Positions 34,881 through 47,195 of a DNA stretch of 64,000 nucleotides are shown here, piece after piece. Under the pieces are notes generated by a model that worked only from the letters and a program-made list of their open reading frames with translations, searched no databases and was not told the DNA's origin. The position numbers and the translations under genes are program-made. The stretch comes from Neckera pumila (Eukaryota > Streptophyta > Bryopsida > Hypnales > Neckeraceae): the NCBI GenBank assembly GCA_963969595.1, contig OZ018409.1:19748975-19812974 (forward strand). The letters are read 5' to 3'. Each line of letters starts with the position of its first letter. Position 1 is the first letter of the stretch.

Positions 34881-37800
34881 ACGTGGCGGACCCACGTTGG
34901 TGGCCTGACCCCTCCGGACCCCCGTGCTGGGCTCCTTCGCCTAGTTTCTTTTGTTCTGGTCTTCCTATGCTGGGCTCCTTTGCTGGTTTCTTTCATTCTA
35001 GTCTTCCGTTCTAGTTTCTTTTAAACTGGAGGCTAAGGAAAAAGGTGATCGGATCTAAGGTTTCATATAAAATTTATTGGCTTCCTATGGGGTCTTTCAA
35101 CTGTAAGTACTAACCAACAACAACGATTCTATCGTTCTAATGTGTTTGATTTTGGGAAAATTTCCTAAACTAAGCGATTTCTAACTCACAATTCTCTATA
35201 ATCCTCACAATTAAACGTATTTTCCGGAATCTTCCAAGAACGCAACTTCTAACTATTCTGAGGGTTTTTCTATGAAGTCAAGAGAATTCCAAGGCTAACT
35301 AAATTATTCTAACTAATGGATTTTAAGGTCAAAGCTTCGCTGTGCAAGAGCAACCCCAGGAAAAACTTGAACATAAACGGTTCCGATCTTTTCTCGAACG
35401 AACTAATCTTTGAATGAGGTGCACATGATAGTGCTTAAACCAAAAATCAAAGATTAGAGTGAGTCACAAGTTTTCCCAATAGTTTAATTTCTAAATGAGG
35501 TACATATGATACTGTTTAACCGAAAATTAGGAATTAGTCAAGTCAACGCTGTTACGATGGCAAGTGGTTAGTATGCGAAATGATGTATCAAGCTTCTGGG
35601 GGACTAAACCTCCCAGTGTGAATTTTAGTGTGGTTTGTTGGTTTTAAGGGAACCCCGCGTCCTCTAACCAAGACCTCCACTAAAGGAATTGAATTTGAAA
35701 GCAAAAGATGGCCAGGTCTTGGCCTCAATAAATAATCCCGACAAAGTGTCGGTAAGCAAAATCAAAGTATGGGTCTTCCACACTTTGGGCAAAGTTTCAG
35801 TGAGCAAAAAAAGGGGTTGAGGAAACCTCGGAGGGGGGCCTTTTATACTTTTCAAGAAGTCCCACCCCCTTGATTTACAATGAGATATCGTACGCTTTTG
35901 CCTAAAAACTCACATAACTAATCCTAAGTTAATTCCTAATCTACTCAAAGATAATTCCTAAATAATCCTTGTTTAATCTAAGAATTTTCTAGAACAAGTT
36001 TTAATTAGCAAGGAAACCTTGTCCAAGTAAAACTTTAGATTTTTCCAAAGATATTTGGAATTTTAACCTATTTTACTTTAGGATATTATATATTTTAATC
36101 TTAAGATTTTCCAAATATTCTTCATTTAGTCAAAGAGGGTTTTTTAGGAAAGATTTGAGATCTTAACTAAATCCAATCGTCGTTTCTAACCAAAATATTT
36201 TGTGAATTAACATAGAATTACCGCTAATTACTTCTAAAAAGTCAAACCTACAGCCGGACCTTTTCTATCTTTTAGGGAATAACTTGAAATTGAAAACCAA
36301 TTGCGCCATTGCATTCAGAAGATCCAAATTAGTCTAGGGGATTTCCTACTCCCTTCTTCCAGGCTAATTTCGCCCATAAAAACCACTAATGGTAACTTAA
36401 AAGAAAAAGTCAAAACTCCAACTATTGGAATTTGCATTTTCCAAGGAAACTGACTAGCTAGGGTTTCTCAGAAGGTTCGTGGGAGCAAGAAAACATTCTT
36501 CATTCACAACATTCGGACACCGTGAACTCTGGGTACGCCGGTCAACTCGCCGCTAGGCTGTAAATTCTTGTTAAATTCAATGTTGTTGCTGATTCTAGTA
36601 CTTCCGACTATTGGAAAGTCTTCAAATTTGACAAGTTGGTCATCGGACACACAAAACTATATCCTAATTTTTAGTGAGATTTTATCGCACTTTGGGTAAT
36701 TTCTATAAATTTACTATCAGTTCCAAAGGCAATTGATTTCTCATGGAGTCATTGTAGAGTTTTGTAAAATCCCGAAACTATTGGGGCAATCTTTTGAGAA
36801 TTCCCACAAGCTAAGGGCAAAACCAAATCTCCTATAATACAATTCATAATGAGACTAAAATCAGACGCTCCTTATAATTTCCGCTCGGGGGGACATTATT
36901 TTGGAACCGGGGCTTGTTGTAGATGATCGGCTCCTAAGTTGACTTCTTGGCATGCTTTTATCCTAAAAGCACCTTTCTTCATAATACAATCACCTAACTC
37001 TTTGTCTACTTTGCATTCTAGCTTGATATTCTTAAATTACCTGCAATGTTCTACAACTATTCCAAATCCTTCGTGAATTGAATCTAGACTCTTATAAACC
37101 TATTAGTAGACTCTTTTACTTAGCTAGGTTGTCACATGCCACTTGCAGGCTTAGTTTCACATAGACGAGACACTAGGAATGGCTAACTCTCACATCCTCA
37201 CTTTTCTCGGAAAGGCTAATCTATTCTCTCAAGTTCTAAATTAGGGCCTAAACCATGAAAGACACAATATGTTGTACTTCCACGATTTGAGGAAGACTCC
37301 TCACTGACTTGGTAGGGACTTCTACCAAATTCCTCTCAACTACTTATTCCATGCTATTTGCACGAAATAAGACTAAAAACTAACATAAATTGCAAAAAAT
37401 AAATCCATAATCCAAAGTGCTAACTTGAGGGCTCACAGACCCCTCCAGCACTCCAATGGCAACCGGCTCTTACTATGCAGTGTACAGTACATTGTAGGGG
37501 CTAAATATAAGGGGTGCAACAAAGCATGCATTTTTTTTGGTAACTTGTACCATTGACAATTAATCATCCCAATGAAAGTGTGAAGAAGTTCAAGATTGCC
37601 TTTGGAAAAGCATGCTATACTAAACATCTTTGAAAATATGGATTGAGAATTATTTGGCTACACATATATAATATTTTAGATTGTATAATTTTCAAGTTAT
37701 AGATTTTCTTTCATATGCAAAAGTATTTTATAGTTGAAAGTAATTGCTTTTTAATTGGTTATAATCAAAATAATTACAAATAGTGGTATATGCAAAAGCC

Positions 37801-38524
37801 TCTTATTGTATAGCTAAGGTAGACGTGCCAATTACCGGACACGGCATAGAACCAGACACCCACCACATATGAACTTGTACATCTTCCCAAAAAGAAACCA
37901 TTGAGGGAATGCTTCTTCTAGCAATCATATAGCTATGGCATATTTTTGCAGTGAAGAACTATTGGAATTTCTTACAAAATTAAACCTTTATTGACAAGAT
38001 TTACAATTGTATTGAATTTACATTGGATCACATTGCTTCATTTAATTATTACTAGATTCTGCACTTGACATGGATTCAGTGTACCAAATTTCCAGGAAAA
38101 TTGACTTGAAATTTGTTTGGAAGAAGGCTTCAAAGTTTTATTTGTGCGGTGATTATCATGCCTACCTTACTTGTTTGAACTATTGTTCCAAATTCAACCA
38201 AGAATAAATATTTGCCACTATTTTGACATTAAGTGAATTTGCAAAGCACACTAGTAAAAAAATCCCAATAATCCAACAAGATTATAAGTTAATAAAATGA
38301 ATATCTAATTGTGTAGAACGTGAATTACAATGAAATAAGCACATTTTAATACGGTTTACACTCACAAGAATATCCTAATCAAAACCATTGTAAAGATAAA
38401 TTATGCTATTCAATTTCACACAGTAATTGGAATATCCCCTGTATTTGTATGGATTTGCATTACTCACTGCATCACAAAAGTCGTACCTATCAATTAGCAA
38501 TAACCTCTAGGTTTATTCAAGAAT
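34881..38524. other. Intergenic DNA, low in recognised repeats
   Basis: 34881-37450 has moderate GC and many AACTAATCC/TTCTAAC-like words but no long frame or terminal repeat pair that I could find. It may be an old or non-autonomous retroelement. 37450-38524 is plain AT-rich DNA. Confidence 0.35.
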
Positions 38525-39455
38525 TTAACCCCTAAAGTTTCACGACTATGTAATCACCAAAAACGCTCCAAAACTGCCATTTCTAATACAACTACCAAAT
38601 TTTTGGAAAAAAACAATTTTTGACACATGTAACCATAGGATCTTGTAGTATGATATTTTGAAAATATGTGGTAAAAATTTCAGAAAATTACACCGTGTGG
38701 ATCATAAGATATAAGCATTCAAAGTCTTGAAAACCATTTTTTCAATCATGCGAAAAATCGGGCAGCTGCACTTTGCAAGCTCACTTTTCAATGAAAAAAT
38801 GCCAATAAAGGTGGTGCTTCTTTGAATTCAGTTTCCTAAACAAGTTGTCTATATGCTTGAAAAATTTCACATCATTTGGAATTGTACAACATATAGGAAA
38901 AAAAAAGTAAGTAGAAAGAAGTAGAAAATGATTCAAAATACTAAATTGTTAAAAATTTAATCATGGAATTTAAAATTGCCAATCCCAACGGTTGTAATGT
39001 TGTAATAACCAGTCTACATCCTAGGATTTTATTTTTTTCCAAAAATATTGAAAATTGAGTTAATTAAACGACTTTAAATTTTTTTTTAGAGTAGAGAATC
39101 CATAACTGCCCGTAATTCAAAAAACCTCATAACTTTTGACTCATTGATTGAAATGGAATGACTCAAAGCTTTTTAAGTATATACAAATGTAGAGAACCAA
39201 TTTCAAAAAAAGATTCCGAAAAAAATGATTTTTTTTTATGTGCCCAAATTGCCCAATTACGAAAAATAGTAACATGTTAGGTCACAACTTTTGACTCGTA
39301 TTTCAAAATGTCATGAAACTTGGTACACATGAAGATATTCCTTGTCCCCACCTTTTGTTAAAATTTTAGCCTCAAATATGGATACCTCTAGTCACACGTA
39401 CCTACCCAAAATTTCTATACGGCCAAAAAACGCATGTTGGTCCTTTAGGGGTTAA
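38525..39455 (-). mobile_element. Subfamily B TTAA element, full length
   Basis: Starts TTAACCCCTAAAGTTTC and ends GGTCCTTTAGGGGTTAA (931 bp). Reverse orientation, well preserved, with the same inner-end variant as the copy at 14744. Confidence 0.88.
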
Positions 39456-39932
39456 ATGGATTCAAATTAATTCCTTAATAGATCTAGGTTCTAAGTTGGC
39501 ATGTGTAAACCAAGGAAACAACCCATGAGAAGACTTATATGGCAATTTAGACCATTTTTGGGTCTTTTTTGTGTGTCGTTTAACTAGTCTTCAACTACTA
39601 GACTGTCACTAGTGAATGACAAAGGAATATTAAAATATCATTGTCTTAATGCCAAAATAACATGAAATTAGTATTTTGATTACATCAATTTTACATAAAT
39701 TAGTATTCAAAGAATTGTAGTATTGAAATAAAGCAGCTTGTGTAGGCTGTCTTTTGAATGGATAGTGATAAAATATTAGCAAGCCTAATAGTAGGATAGT
39801 TAGGGAATAATTATTGTACATGTGGCATGTAGCCATCGGACATAATCATTTCCAATTCCCTACATTGAAACACTCAATCTGCAAATTTATTTATTTCCTT
39901 CTCAATTCCATTTTTTGTGTAGCAAACTCTAA
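39456..39932. other. AT-rich intergenic DNA
   Basis: Nothing recognised. Confidence 0.4.
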
Positions 39933-40170
39933 TACTATAAGAAACCCATGTTTTTTGGGATGTTTTTACTATTTTTTGGAATGCATTTTTGTGGACATTA
40001 AATTAAACAACCCATGTTTTCATATCAACAATGATGTTCAAAAGAAGATCATAATGTTTTGTTGAACATCATTATTGACATAAAAATGTGGGTTGTTTTA
40101 TTTAATGTCCACAAAAAAGCGTTCCAAAAAGTAGTGAAAACATCCTAAAAAACATGGGTTTCTTATAGTA
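39933..40170. mobile_element. Foldback CACTA-like MITE 1
   Basis: Ends TACTATAAGAAACCCATG and CATGGGTTTCTTATAGTA are inverted. The whole 238-bp element folds on itself (e.g. TTAAACAACCCATGTTTT against its partner near 40085). It is flanked by 3-bp TAA at 39930-39932 and 40171-40173, matching the 3-bp target duplication of CACTA (En/Spm) elements. Confidence 0.78.
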
Positions 40171-40787
40171 TAAATTCATTAAAATTTCAATTTCACAAAA
40201 AACAAAAAAACAATGATCTAATGAGAGACTACAATTTACTCTTCATGGTCTTGCAATCACTTCTTCGGACATCCTACTACATTACTTCAATCAAAGCACA
40301 ATAAAACATGTAACCAACACTTCCATCTTCAAAGTGAAAATGTTGTTTTGTAAATGCAAGTTATCAGCCATACTTCTTTGTGTTTTCAAATGCAAAATGT
40401 CTTCTTTGAGGTTTGTAAACCGTCCTTTTCCATCAAAGGAATACAAGCAAGTAGCTTTAAGAATTTGTGACAGAAGAGGTTCCACGTCTGAGGATTGAAA
40501 GTGATAAGAAAACACAGAAAACCAAGACATTGAAGATGAAAGCAAATGCAATATATAAGACGAGTTCATAAATGAAAGAAAGTCATGGGAATGTAACTCC
40601 CTAGAGATCCGAATTTGAAAAGCTTAAGAACCAGAAGAGATCAAAACTATTGTCAAAGGTCGCATTTGTACAAATCTCTATTGACAAGCTACTTCAAATT
40701 CCTAACTACTTCACTGAGCGATCATTTTAGTGCATGTGAGTGGATAGAGAGTTTATTATATTTTCAGACCCCCAGATCCACAACACG
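40171..40787. other. Intergenic DNA
   Basis: Slightly less AT-rich around 40400-40760. No convincing coding frame. Confidence 0.4.
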
Positions 40788-41004
40788 CACTATAAGAAAC
40801 CTGCGTTTTAGATGACAAACCCTAATTTTTCTTGACGGATTTTAGTGGACTTCCAATGCAACAATCCTATGTTTTTTTATCAATAAATATGTCCAATGTA
40901 ACATTAATGTTGATATAAAAACACGGGTTGTTGCATTGAACATTCACTAAAATCCGTCAAGAAAAATCAAGGCTCGTCACCTAAAACGCAGGTTTCTTAT
41001 AGTG
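40788..41004. mobile_element. Foldback CACTA-like MITE 2
   Basis: Ends CACTATAAGAAACCTGCG and CGCAGGTTTCTTATAGTG are perfect inverted repeats. The 217-bp element is palindromic for most of its length around the AATAAATATGTCC loop region. The flanks ACG/GCG are an imperfect 3-bp duplication. Confidence 0.78.
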
Positions 41005-41890
41005 GCGGGGATGGGGTGGGGATCTAAATGTTTTTTTAATATCAATCTGACTGTGCACATTTTTTGGTAGCGTAGAAGAGAGGGATTTTTGGCAGTCCAG
41101 ATTATGTGCTATCTTTTCACTAGATAGTGGCATTGAAAAATAGAGACTCTCAAAATGTTTCATACACCTACATAAATTGCTATATCTAATTGAGGAATTT
41201 AGAGATTTTAAACAAAACTTGGATATTTTGCAATATTAGTACCACACTTGCGTAAAATAAGCTTCAAAATTCTTTATATACTTTTTTATGATTTAATCAA
41301 ACTTAGTAGGGAAAAAGACTTTCTATACAAATAAACTTTTTTTGAGATTCTTTGGTAAGGAGAATGAGAATTCTTTTTATAAATTGTTGTTAATAATTTC
41401 ACAAATTTAAAATTTTATTGAATAATATTGTTGACTAAAATATAACTTATTTCTATATTTTTATATTTCTTATTGTTCACTCCAAAATTCTTGAAAAATT
41501 GTGAAAAATTCATAAATATATAAATACCTATATATGATTTTGGTAGATTTTGGTAGATTTTTGGAAGCACATTTTATTCAGTAATATTTTATTCAAGAAA
41601 AATTTATATTTTTTAAAGATTTTACAAAATTTTAAATGAATTCTCATTCCACTTATTAAAAAATCTCAAAAATAATATATTTGTATTAAAAATTTTACAA
41701 ACAATAAATTCAATAAATTTATAAAAATCCAAAAAAGTAATTAGATTTTTTTGAAAAAACATTTCATACAAGTGTGTTATTGTACTTCAGCATGTCCAAA
41801 ATTTGTTGGAAAATCTAAGTTCTCAATTAGTTATGACAATATTTGAATACTTTTGAGAACCATTGTATATATCACTTTAGTATCATCAAT
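41005..41890. other. Very AT-rich intergenic DNA
   Basis: Nothing recognised. Confidence 0.45.
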
Positions 41891-42245
41891 ACCTTAAATC
41901 AGGCTGTTTGTTTTGTTTTGTTTTGTTTGTAGCGTGGACAACTTCCTGACCGTGCGTCCCCCGGCCGCGTGCTTGGTACCGTCGGAAAGCTCTCGCCGAG
42001 GAGGGGTGCACCGGCTTGGTTTCGTGGAGTTTGGAGTGGTGGTGCAAAAGTTATTGAATTTCAAAGTATTTATTGATTTAAAAATTAGAAAATTACTTTT
42101 ACTTTGATTTTGGTGGCGTTCTTGCTACTGGGAGTGGAACCGGGAGTAGAATTGGGAGTAGAATCGGAAATAGAACCAGGAGTAGAACCGGGAGTAGATG
42201 AAAATTGGGACAACGGCACAGGGTCACACTATTAGTGTGAAAATT
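41891..42245 (+). mobile_element. GTTT-array element with GC-rich core, copy 1
   Basis: Begins near ACCTTAAATCAGGCTGTTTG, continues with a short GTTTT array, then a GC-rich core (TAGCGTGGACAACTTCCTGA ... GGTACCGTCGGAAAGCTCTC), then ACTTTTACTTTGATTTTGG. A degenerate tandem array of GGGAGTAGAAcC-like 12-mers follows, and it ends near GGGTCACACTATTAGTGTG. The core is far richer in GC than any neighbour. The mechanism class is unclear. Confidence 0.7.
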
Positions 42246-42349
42246 GCATGAACATTAGTGAAGCTTATATTGTTGGCCCAAAATAAAAGATAATGAAACT
42301 CCTATGTTTTCAAAGTCAAAGATAATTTAATTGAGTTTTAAATTCAAAA

Positions 42350-42900
42350 ACAACTAAAACTCCATAACTTTTGTATTGTACGTTCAAACAACATCCGTGC
42401 ACCCCTCCTTGCAAATGGCTTTTTAACAATACCATAAACACAACTAAGGGATATACGGTTACGGAGATCTCACCATATCAAGCAAATGAAATATGGTACC
42501 TAAAACTAAAGCTAATTTAATATATAGATTAGTATGCTCTATGCTGTTGCCACAATTGAAATAAAATAAAAATAAAAATAATTTTCTAAGTTTTTAATGT
42601 ATAAACACTTCAAAATTCTGTATCTTTTTGGTTATGAGTTGGAACGCCATGAAAAAAAGTCAGTGCATCCCTCTTCATTGAGGACTTTTCAACGGTACCA
42701 AGAATGATCCAAGTGATATATGATCCATGATTTAAGGTAGTTTGAAATCCAATAAAAACTCAAAAATCCATACATTTCACACCACCATCTAAATGCCACA
42801 AAACAAAGTCCGGGCACCCCTCTTTGCAGAAAGCTTTCCAATGGTACCATAAACGCAATGGAGGAAAGCACAGTTCCAGAGATTTCATTGTTACAAACAA
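42350..42900 (-). repeat. Three diverged copies of the GC-rich core motif
   Basis: Blocks at about 42360-42475, 42610-42730 and 42765-42890 each contain TGCACCCCTCcTtGC ... CTTTcCAAcGGTACCAtaAA ... ACGGAG, the reverse complement of the core of the element at 41891. They are much more diverged, suggesting an older tandem array of the same unit. Confidence 0.6.
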
Positions 42901-43512
42901 AACAAAATAAAAAACCTAATTTAATCTTTGAAGAACAAACAGGTGACCCTGGAAATCATCCCTTTTCATTATTGTGTGAATCATTGGCTTAGAAAATTGC
43001 AAAATAACTCATTGGAAGTCAAACTATCATAGAAGACCTCCTCTTTTGACAACAAAATTACAAAGATGAATAGTTAAACTTCTGTCTTATTAGAAAATTC
43101 CTTGTCATCCATCAAACGCCAAATGTCTGTATCGACGTTTAACCACTAAAGTTCCATAACTATGTTTTCACCAAAAACACTCAAAAACTATCATTTTTTG
43201 GACCAAGTACCAAATTTTTGAAAAAGAACTCTTTTTGACACATGTACTCGTAGGATCTTGTAGTATGCTGACTTGAAAACATGTGGTAAATATTTTCCAC
43301 CACGTGGATTGCAAGAGATAAGCATTCAAATTCACTAAAATCATTTTTTCGGCCCTGCCAAAAATAGGACAGTTGCACTTCACAAGCTCACTTTTCTATG
43401 AAAAAATGTCCAAAATGGTGGTGCTTTTTGGATTCTTTTTCTTAGACAAGTAGGCCATATGTTTAAAAAATTTCACATCATTTGGAATTGTACAAGATAT
43501 AGGAAAAGAATA

Positions 43513-43789
43513 GTAACATTAGGAAAATTTTCAACACTCAACAAGGTAGCTAGCCTTGCACCCCCGTGGTGCAATTATGGGAAAAAAAATAAAAATAAAA
43601 ATGCTGTCATCGCCATGTCAGATTGATTCTTTTTTAAATATTTTTCTCTGAAAAAAATAAAAAATAAAAAATTACGAGTATTTTTTTTCTATTTTTTATT
43701 TTTTTCCTTTTTCTATAATTGCACCCCGCGGGTGCCGAAAATCACGCACTAGCAGTCTTGTTGAAGCCTGAAATTTTTTGTAATGGTAT
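43513..43789. mobile_element. MITE with CAACAAG-type ends, copy 1
   Basis: Left end TAACATTAGGAAAATTTTCA then ACACTCAACAAGG. Right end CTTGTTGAAGCCTGAAATTT then TTTGTAATGGTA. These are imperfect inverted repeats of about 30 bp. Inside are paired GC patches (TGCACCCCCGTGGTGCAATT and ATTGCACCCCGCGGGTGC). A second copy lies at 56804-57090. Confidence 0.65.
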
Positions 43790-43984
43790 AAAGAAGTGGA
43801 GAATGATTTAGAATACAAAGTTGTTAAGAATTTAATTTAGGGAATTGAAAAATGCCAATCCCAGTGGTTGTAATATTTTAATAAACAATCTACATCTTAT
43901 GATTTTATTTTTTTTCAAAAACTATTGAAAATTGAGTATGATATAGGACTTCAAATTTTATTTTAGAGTAGATAATCCATATTA

Positions 43985-44187
43985 CACTACAAGAGAAAAG
44001 GGTATTTTAAGTATAGTCCTAGTAGTATCATCTTTTAAGTAATGACTTTTGAGTAAGGTTTTTAGTAAAATTTTACTAAAAAGACAGTCTTTTTAGTAAA
44101 ATTTTACTAAAAATTTTACTTAAAGGTCATCACTTAAAAGACTATACTACTAGGACTATACTTAAAACACCCCTTTCTCTTGTAGTG
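43985..44187. mobile_element. Foldback CACTA-type MITE 3
   Basis: Ends CACTACAAGAGAAAAGGG and CCCTTTCTCTTGTAGTG, with flanking TTA on both sides (43982-43984 and 44188-44190) as an exact 3-bp target duplication. The 203-bp element is a near-continuous palindrome, including the inner AGTAAAATTTTACT motif twice. Confidence 0.85.
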
Positions 44188-44409
44188 TTAACTGCCCGCA
44201 AACAAAAATTCTTCATAACTTTTGATTCATTAATCAATGATTCAAAGCTTTCCAAGTATATATAATTGTAAAGACCAATTTCAAATTTTTATATTTGAAA
44301 ATAGTGATTTTTTTTTTATTTGCCCAAGCTGCCCAAGTTGAAAAAGAAACAACATATCATGCAATAATTTTGTAACCATGTTGTCAAAAGTTATGAAAAT
44401 TGTTGGGCC

Positions 44410-45345
44410 TTAACCCCTAAAGGATCATTGTTTGTTCGGGGGACAAATGCGTTTTTGGGCAAGTACCTACGGGCTGAAATTTTGTCGTGATTTTTTGAAA
44501 CTTTTTTTGGAAAACAGAAAAAATGATAAGCTTTGTGGGAATATAATTTTTTTCACAATCAGTGCCCAAGAAAAAAAGTTATGACCAAATAAGCTCAAAA
44601 CAGGGGACGATGGGCAACCTGGGCAGCAAAAAAAATTGGACAAAATTTGAGGTTTTTTTTTATATATTTTTCTCATAGATCATATTTTTTTCTATTTGGA
44701 AAGCTTTGATTCATTTCATTTGGATTTGTTATAAGAAAGTTATAGACATTCTTGTTTTTTGGGCAATTAGAGCATCTTCTTGATAAAAATAACTACTAGG
44801 ATGCATTTCTGAATGCAATTTTTCAAATTTTGTAAATTTGTATTTTTGCATGATTTATATTACTTGCTAGAACAATCTCACCATTGGGATTAGTGCATTT
44901 TAATTCAATCTAAAATATATGAATATATTAGATTTTCCTTCTATCTTGTATCTACTTCTACTTAACAATTTTTTAAAGAATGATAATTAAGTTTTTTTGA
45001 ATTTTTTTTTCCTAGACTCTCAACTCAATTCTCCACTACATAGATTTAAAGCTCAAAGCTCTGTATATCAAAAAATTTAAGTTAAAAATGTTCAAAGTCA
45101 AAAAATCTAGTCCCGCAATGTGCTAAAAAACTTGTTTTTTTCACTTTAAACGCAGATATCTTGCAATCTATGCGGTCATAAATTTTGAAATTTTTTCCAC
45201 ACACTCTCATACTAGTTATGTATAAGATCCTACGGTTAGATGTGAAAAAGAAACATTTTTCAGATTTTTTTTACTTTTTGCTATAGAAATGACAGTTTTT
45301 GAGTGTTTTTTGGCAGAAAAAGGGCCTTAGTCCTTTAGGAATTAA
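44410..45345 (+). mobile_element. Subfamily A TTAA element nested in the 43139 element
   Basis: Starts TTAACCCCTAAAGGATC and ends CCTTTAGGAATTAA (936 bp). Forward orientation, inserted at a TTAA in the host sequence TTGTTGGGCC|TTAA|AG. Confidence 0.88.
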
Positions 45346-45951
45346 AGTTAGTCCTCCATCAAGAAAGTCAAGGCATGCTACTATGGTGGCAACATGGTGC
45401 AGTGAAACACTATCCAAGTAATTTGGTTTCAACGTCTATGCAAACTCAGTATCAAACTTGGCATGGAGGTTGGCACCAAATTATCTTGATAGCCTTTCAA
45501 TGCACCATCATGACACCAATTCACATGCCCTGGACCATTTTCATGGGCATGATGTTGTCCCCACCTTCTATCAAAATTTGGGCCAAAAATATGGAAATCT
45601 CTAGTCACATGTACCTACCCAAAATTTCTATACTACCAAAAAAATGCATGTTGATCCTTTAGGGGTTAAGGCTTAATGGATGGATGTAAGTTATAGATAA
45701 TACTCCGTATAATCGAAAGTGATGTAAGCAACTAACTGAAGCCTATTGATAAGCTGAGTTTCCTTATGCAGCCCATGACTGCACGGTGGCACAGTGCGAA
45801 CTAACTTCCGAATCTTCAATTCCTGCAGTCGTCTACTGTACAGTACAGGAAGTTATAAGTTGGTGCTCATTTCTGATCTTTCTGGAAAAGATCTGCCAGC
45901 CAGTATCAGGAAATGAATTCAGTTGAACACCTTGATTTGGAAGAGCATACC

Positions 45952-46402
45952 ATAAAAGGTAAACCAGCCCATTGTGGTCAAACTTTGGAGTCTACCCTCA
46001 TGCCATAGCTCAAAGTTTTCAAATTTTTTCTCACATGAAGTCAATTGTGAGAAATAGTGAGAGCAATTGAAATTATATTTTTCAAACAAAGTATGAATTT
46101 GTTATGGATTTTTGAAGTGATCTATTCAAAAGAGTCAGTAGACTTCTCCATAACCAACAAAAAGTGTATCCAATATGCTCTTCTTAATCACCTAAAGTGG
46201 TCACAATATTTTCTAATGTAGAAGGCCATAGAAAGTCACTTCTTACAATGATTTACATTGAAAAAACAGATGTTCCTAATGAGGTCACTAATCACTCCAT
46301 TGGTGTCAGGTTAGACATTGATTGTGGCCAAATAAACTATCATAGGGTCATTAGGTGTCCACTATGGGTCATCTGACCACAATGGGCTGGTCTACCTTAT
46401 AG
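45952..46402. mobile_element. 450-bp terminal-inverted-repeat element
   Basis: ATAAAAGGTAAACCAGCCCA (continuing TTGTGGTCA) at 45952 is mirrored by TGACCACAATGGGCTGG (continuing TCTACCTTAT) ending about 46400. The interior has no coding frame. It abuts the foldback element that begins at about 46400. Confidence 0.6.
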
Positions 46403-47195
46403 TGAGTGACAAACGAAACTAAGTACTAATCTGAAACATTTTCATTCAAACAACCATACCATAAGCATCAATGGACAAAGTCCAAAAGTGTATATATGAA
46501 AGTTGTAGTGTGCGACATACTAAACCTTACCATGGAAGTTTGAAGAAAAAATTAGTTGTGGTTTGAAAGAAAATCAATTTCAAAGATAGCCATGTCTAAT
46601 ACTCAATTTTGTTTAACATGATTTGGAATTACCTTATTTTTGTCAATTTTTTCTTAGAACTCCAGTCTTTGGACAAAGAAATTGATGCACATGAACTCTA
46701 GTCTTTGGACAAAGAAATTGAGTTTAAAAACGCATTCTACAACTATGAAATATAAATTGAATGCAATGTCCAATTCAACAAATATTTCAATTGCAAGAGC
46801 ATTAAGAAGTAACAATGTCCATATTGCAACATATACACTCTCAACAATGGCTAATGCCATCCATGCTCCCAATTCCAAAAAAAAATTCAAATATTGCGAG
46901 AACCAACATCATTTGCATGTTCATCAAACTGTTGATATTTTAAATTCTATAAATGTCAATTATCTTCAATTTTTGCATACAACAATCTGAAATGATGTAT
47001 ACCAACATGCAAAGGCACAATTTTTTTTTTGGAGTTTTAAGAAAAAATTGACCATAATAAAGTAGTTTCAAATCATGTTGAACAAAACTAAGTATTAGAC
47101 ATGTCTAACTTTGAAATTGATTTTCTTTCAAATCACAACTAATTTTTTCTTAAACTTCCATGGTAACGTTTAGTATGTCGCACACTACATGTCGC
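46403..47195. mobile_element. Older, shorter relative of the 1.37 kb palindrome
   Basis: Left arm blocks ACCATACCATAAGCATCAAT, CATGGAAGTTTGAAGAAAA and TTGTCAATTTTTTCTTAGAA, and right arm blocks GGAGTTTTAAGAAAAAATTG and TTAAACTTCCATGGTAAC, match the 9256-10628 arms but with many substitutions. The centre is reduced and holds a short duplicated GACTCTAGTCTTTGGACAAA-like piece. Confidence 0.75.

Larger units (their letters stand above)
43139..45669 (-). mobile_element. Subfamily B TTAA element carrying three nested insertions
   Basis: Starts TTAACCACTAAAGTTCC at 43139 and ends CCTTTAGGGGTTAA at 45669. Reverse orientation. Family sequence is interrupted by a MITE at about 43513-43789, a CACTA-type foldback at 43985-44187 and a subfamily A element at 44410-45345. 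The piece 45346-45540 departs from the family consensus and may be a fourth insertion or a replaced segment. Confidence 0.8.

Noticed and set aside
33170..37450. Possible LTR retrotransposon
   Set aside because: Looked for a pair of long direct repeats, a primer binding site and gag/pol motifs; none could be supported by eye.
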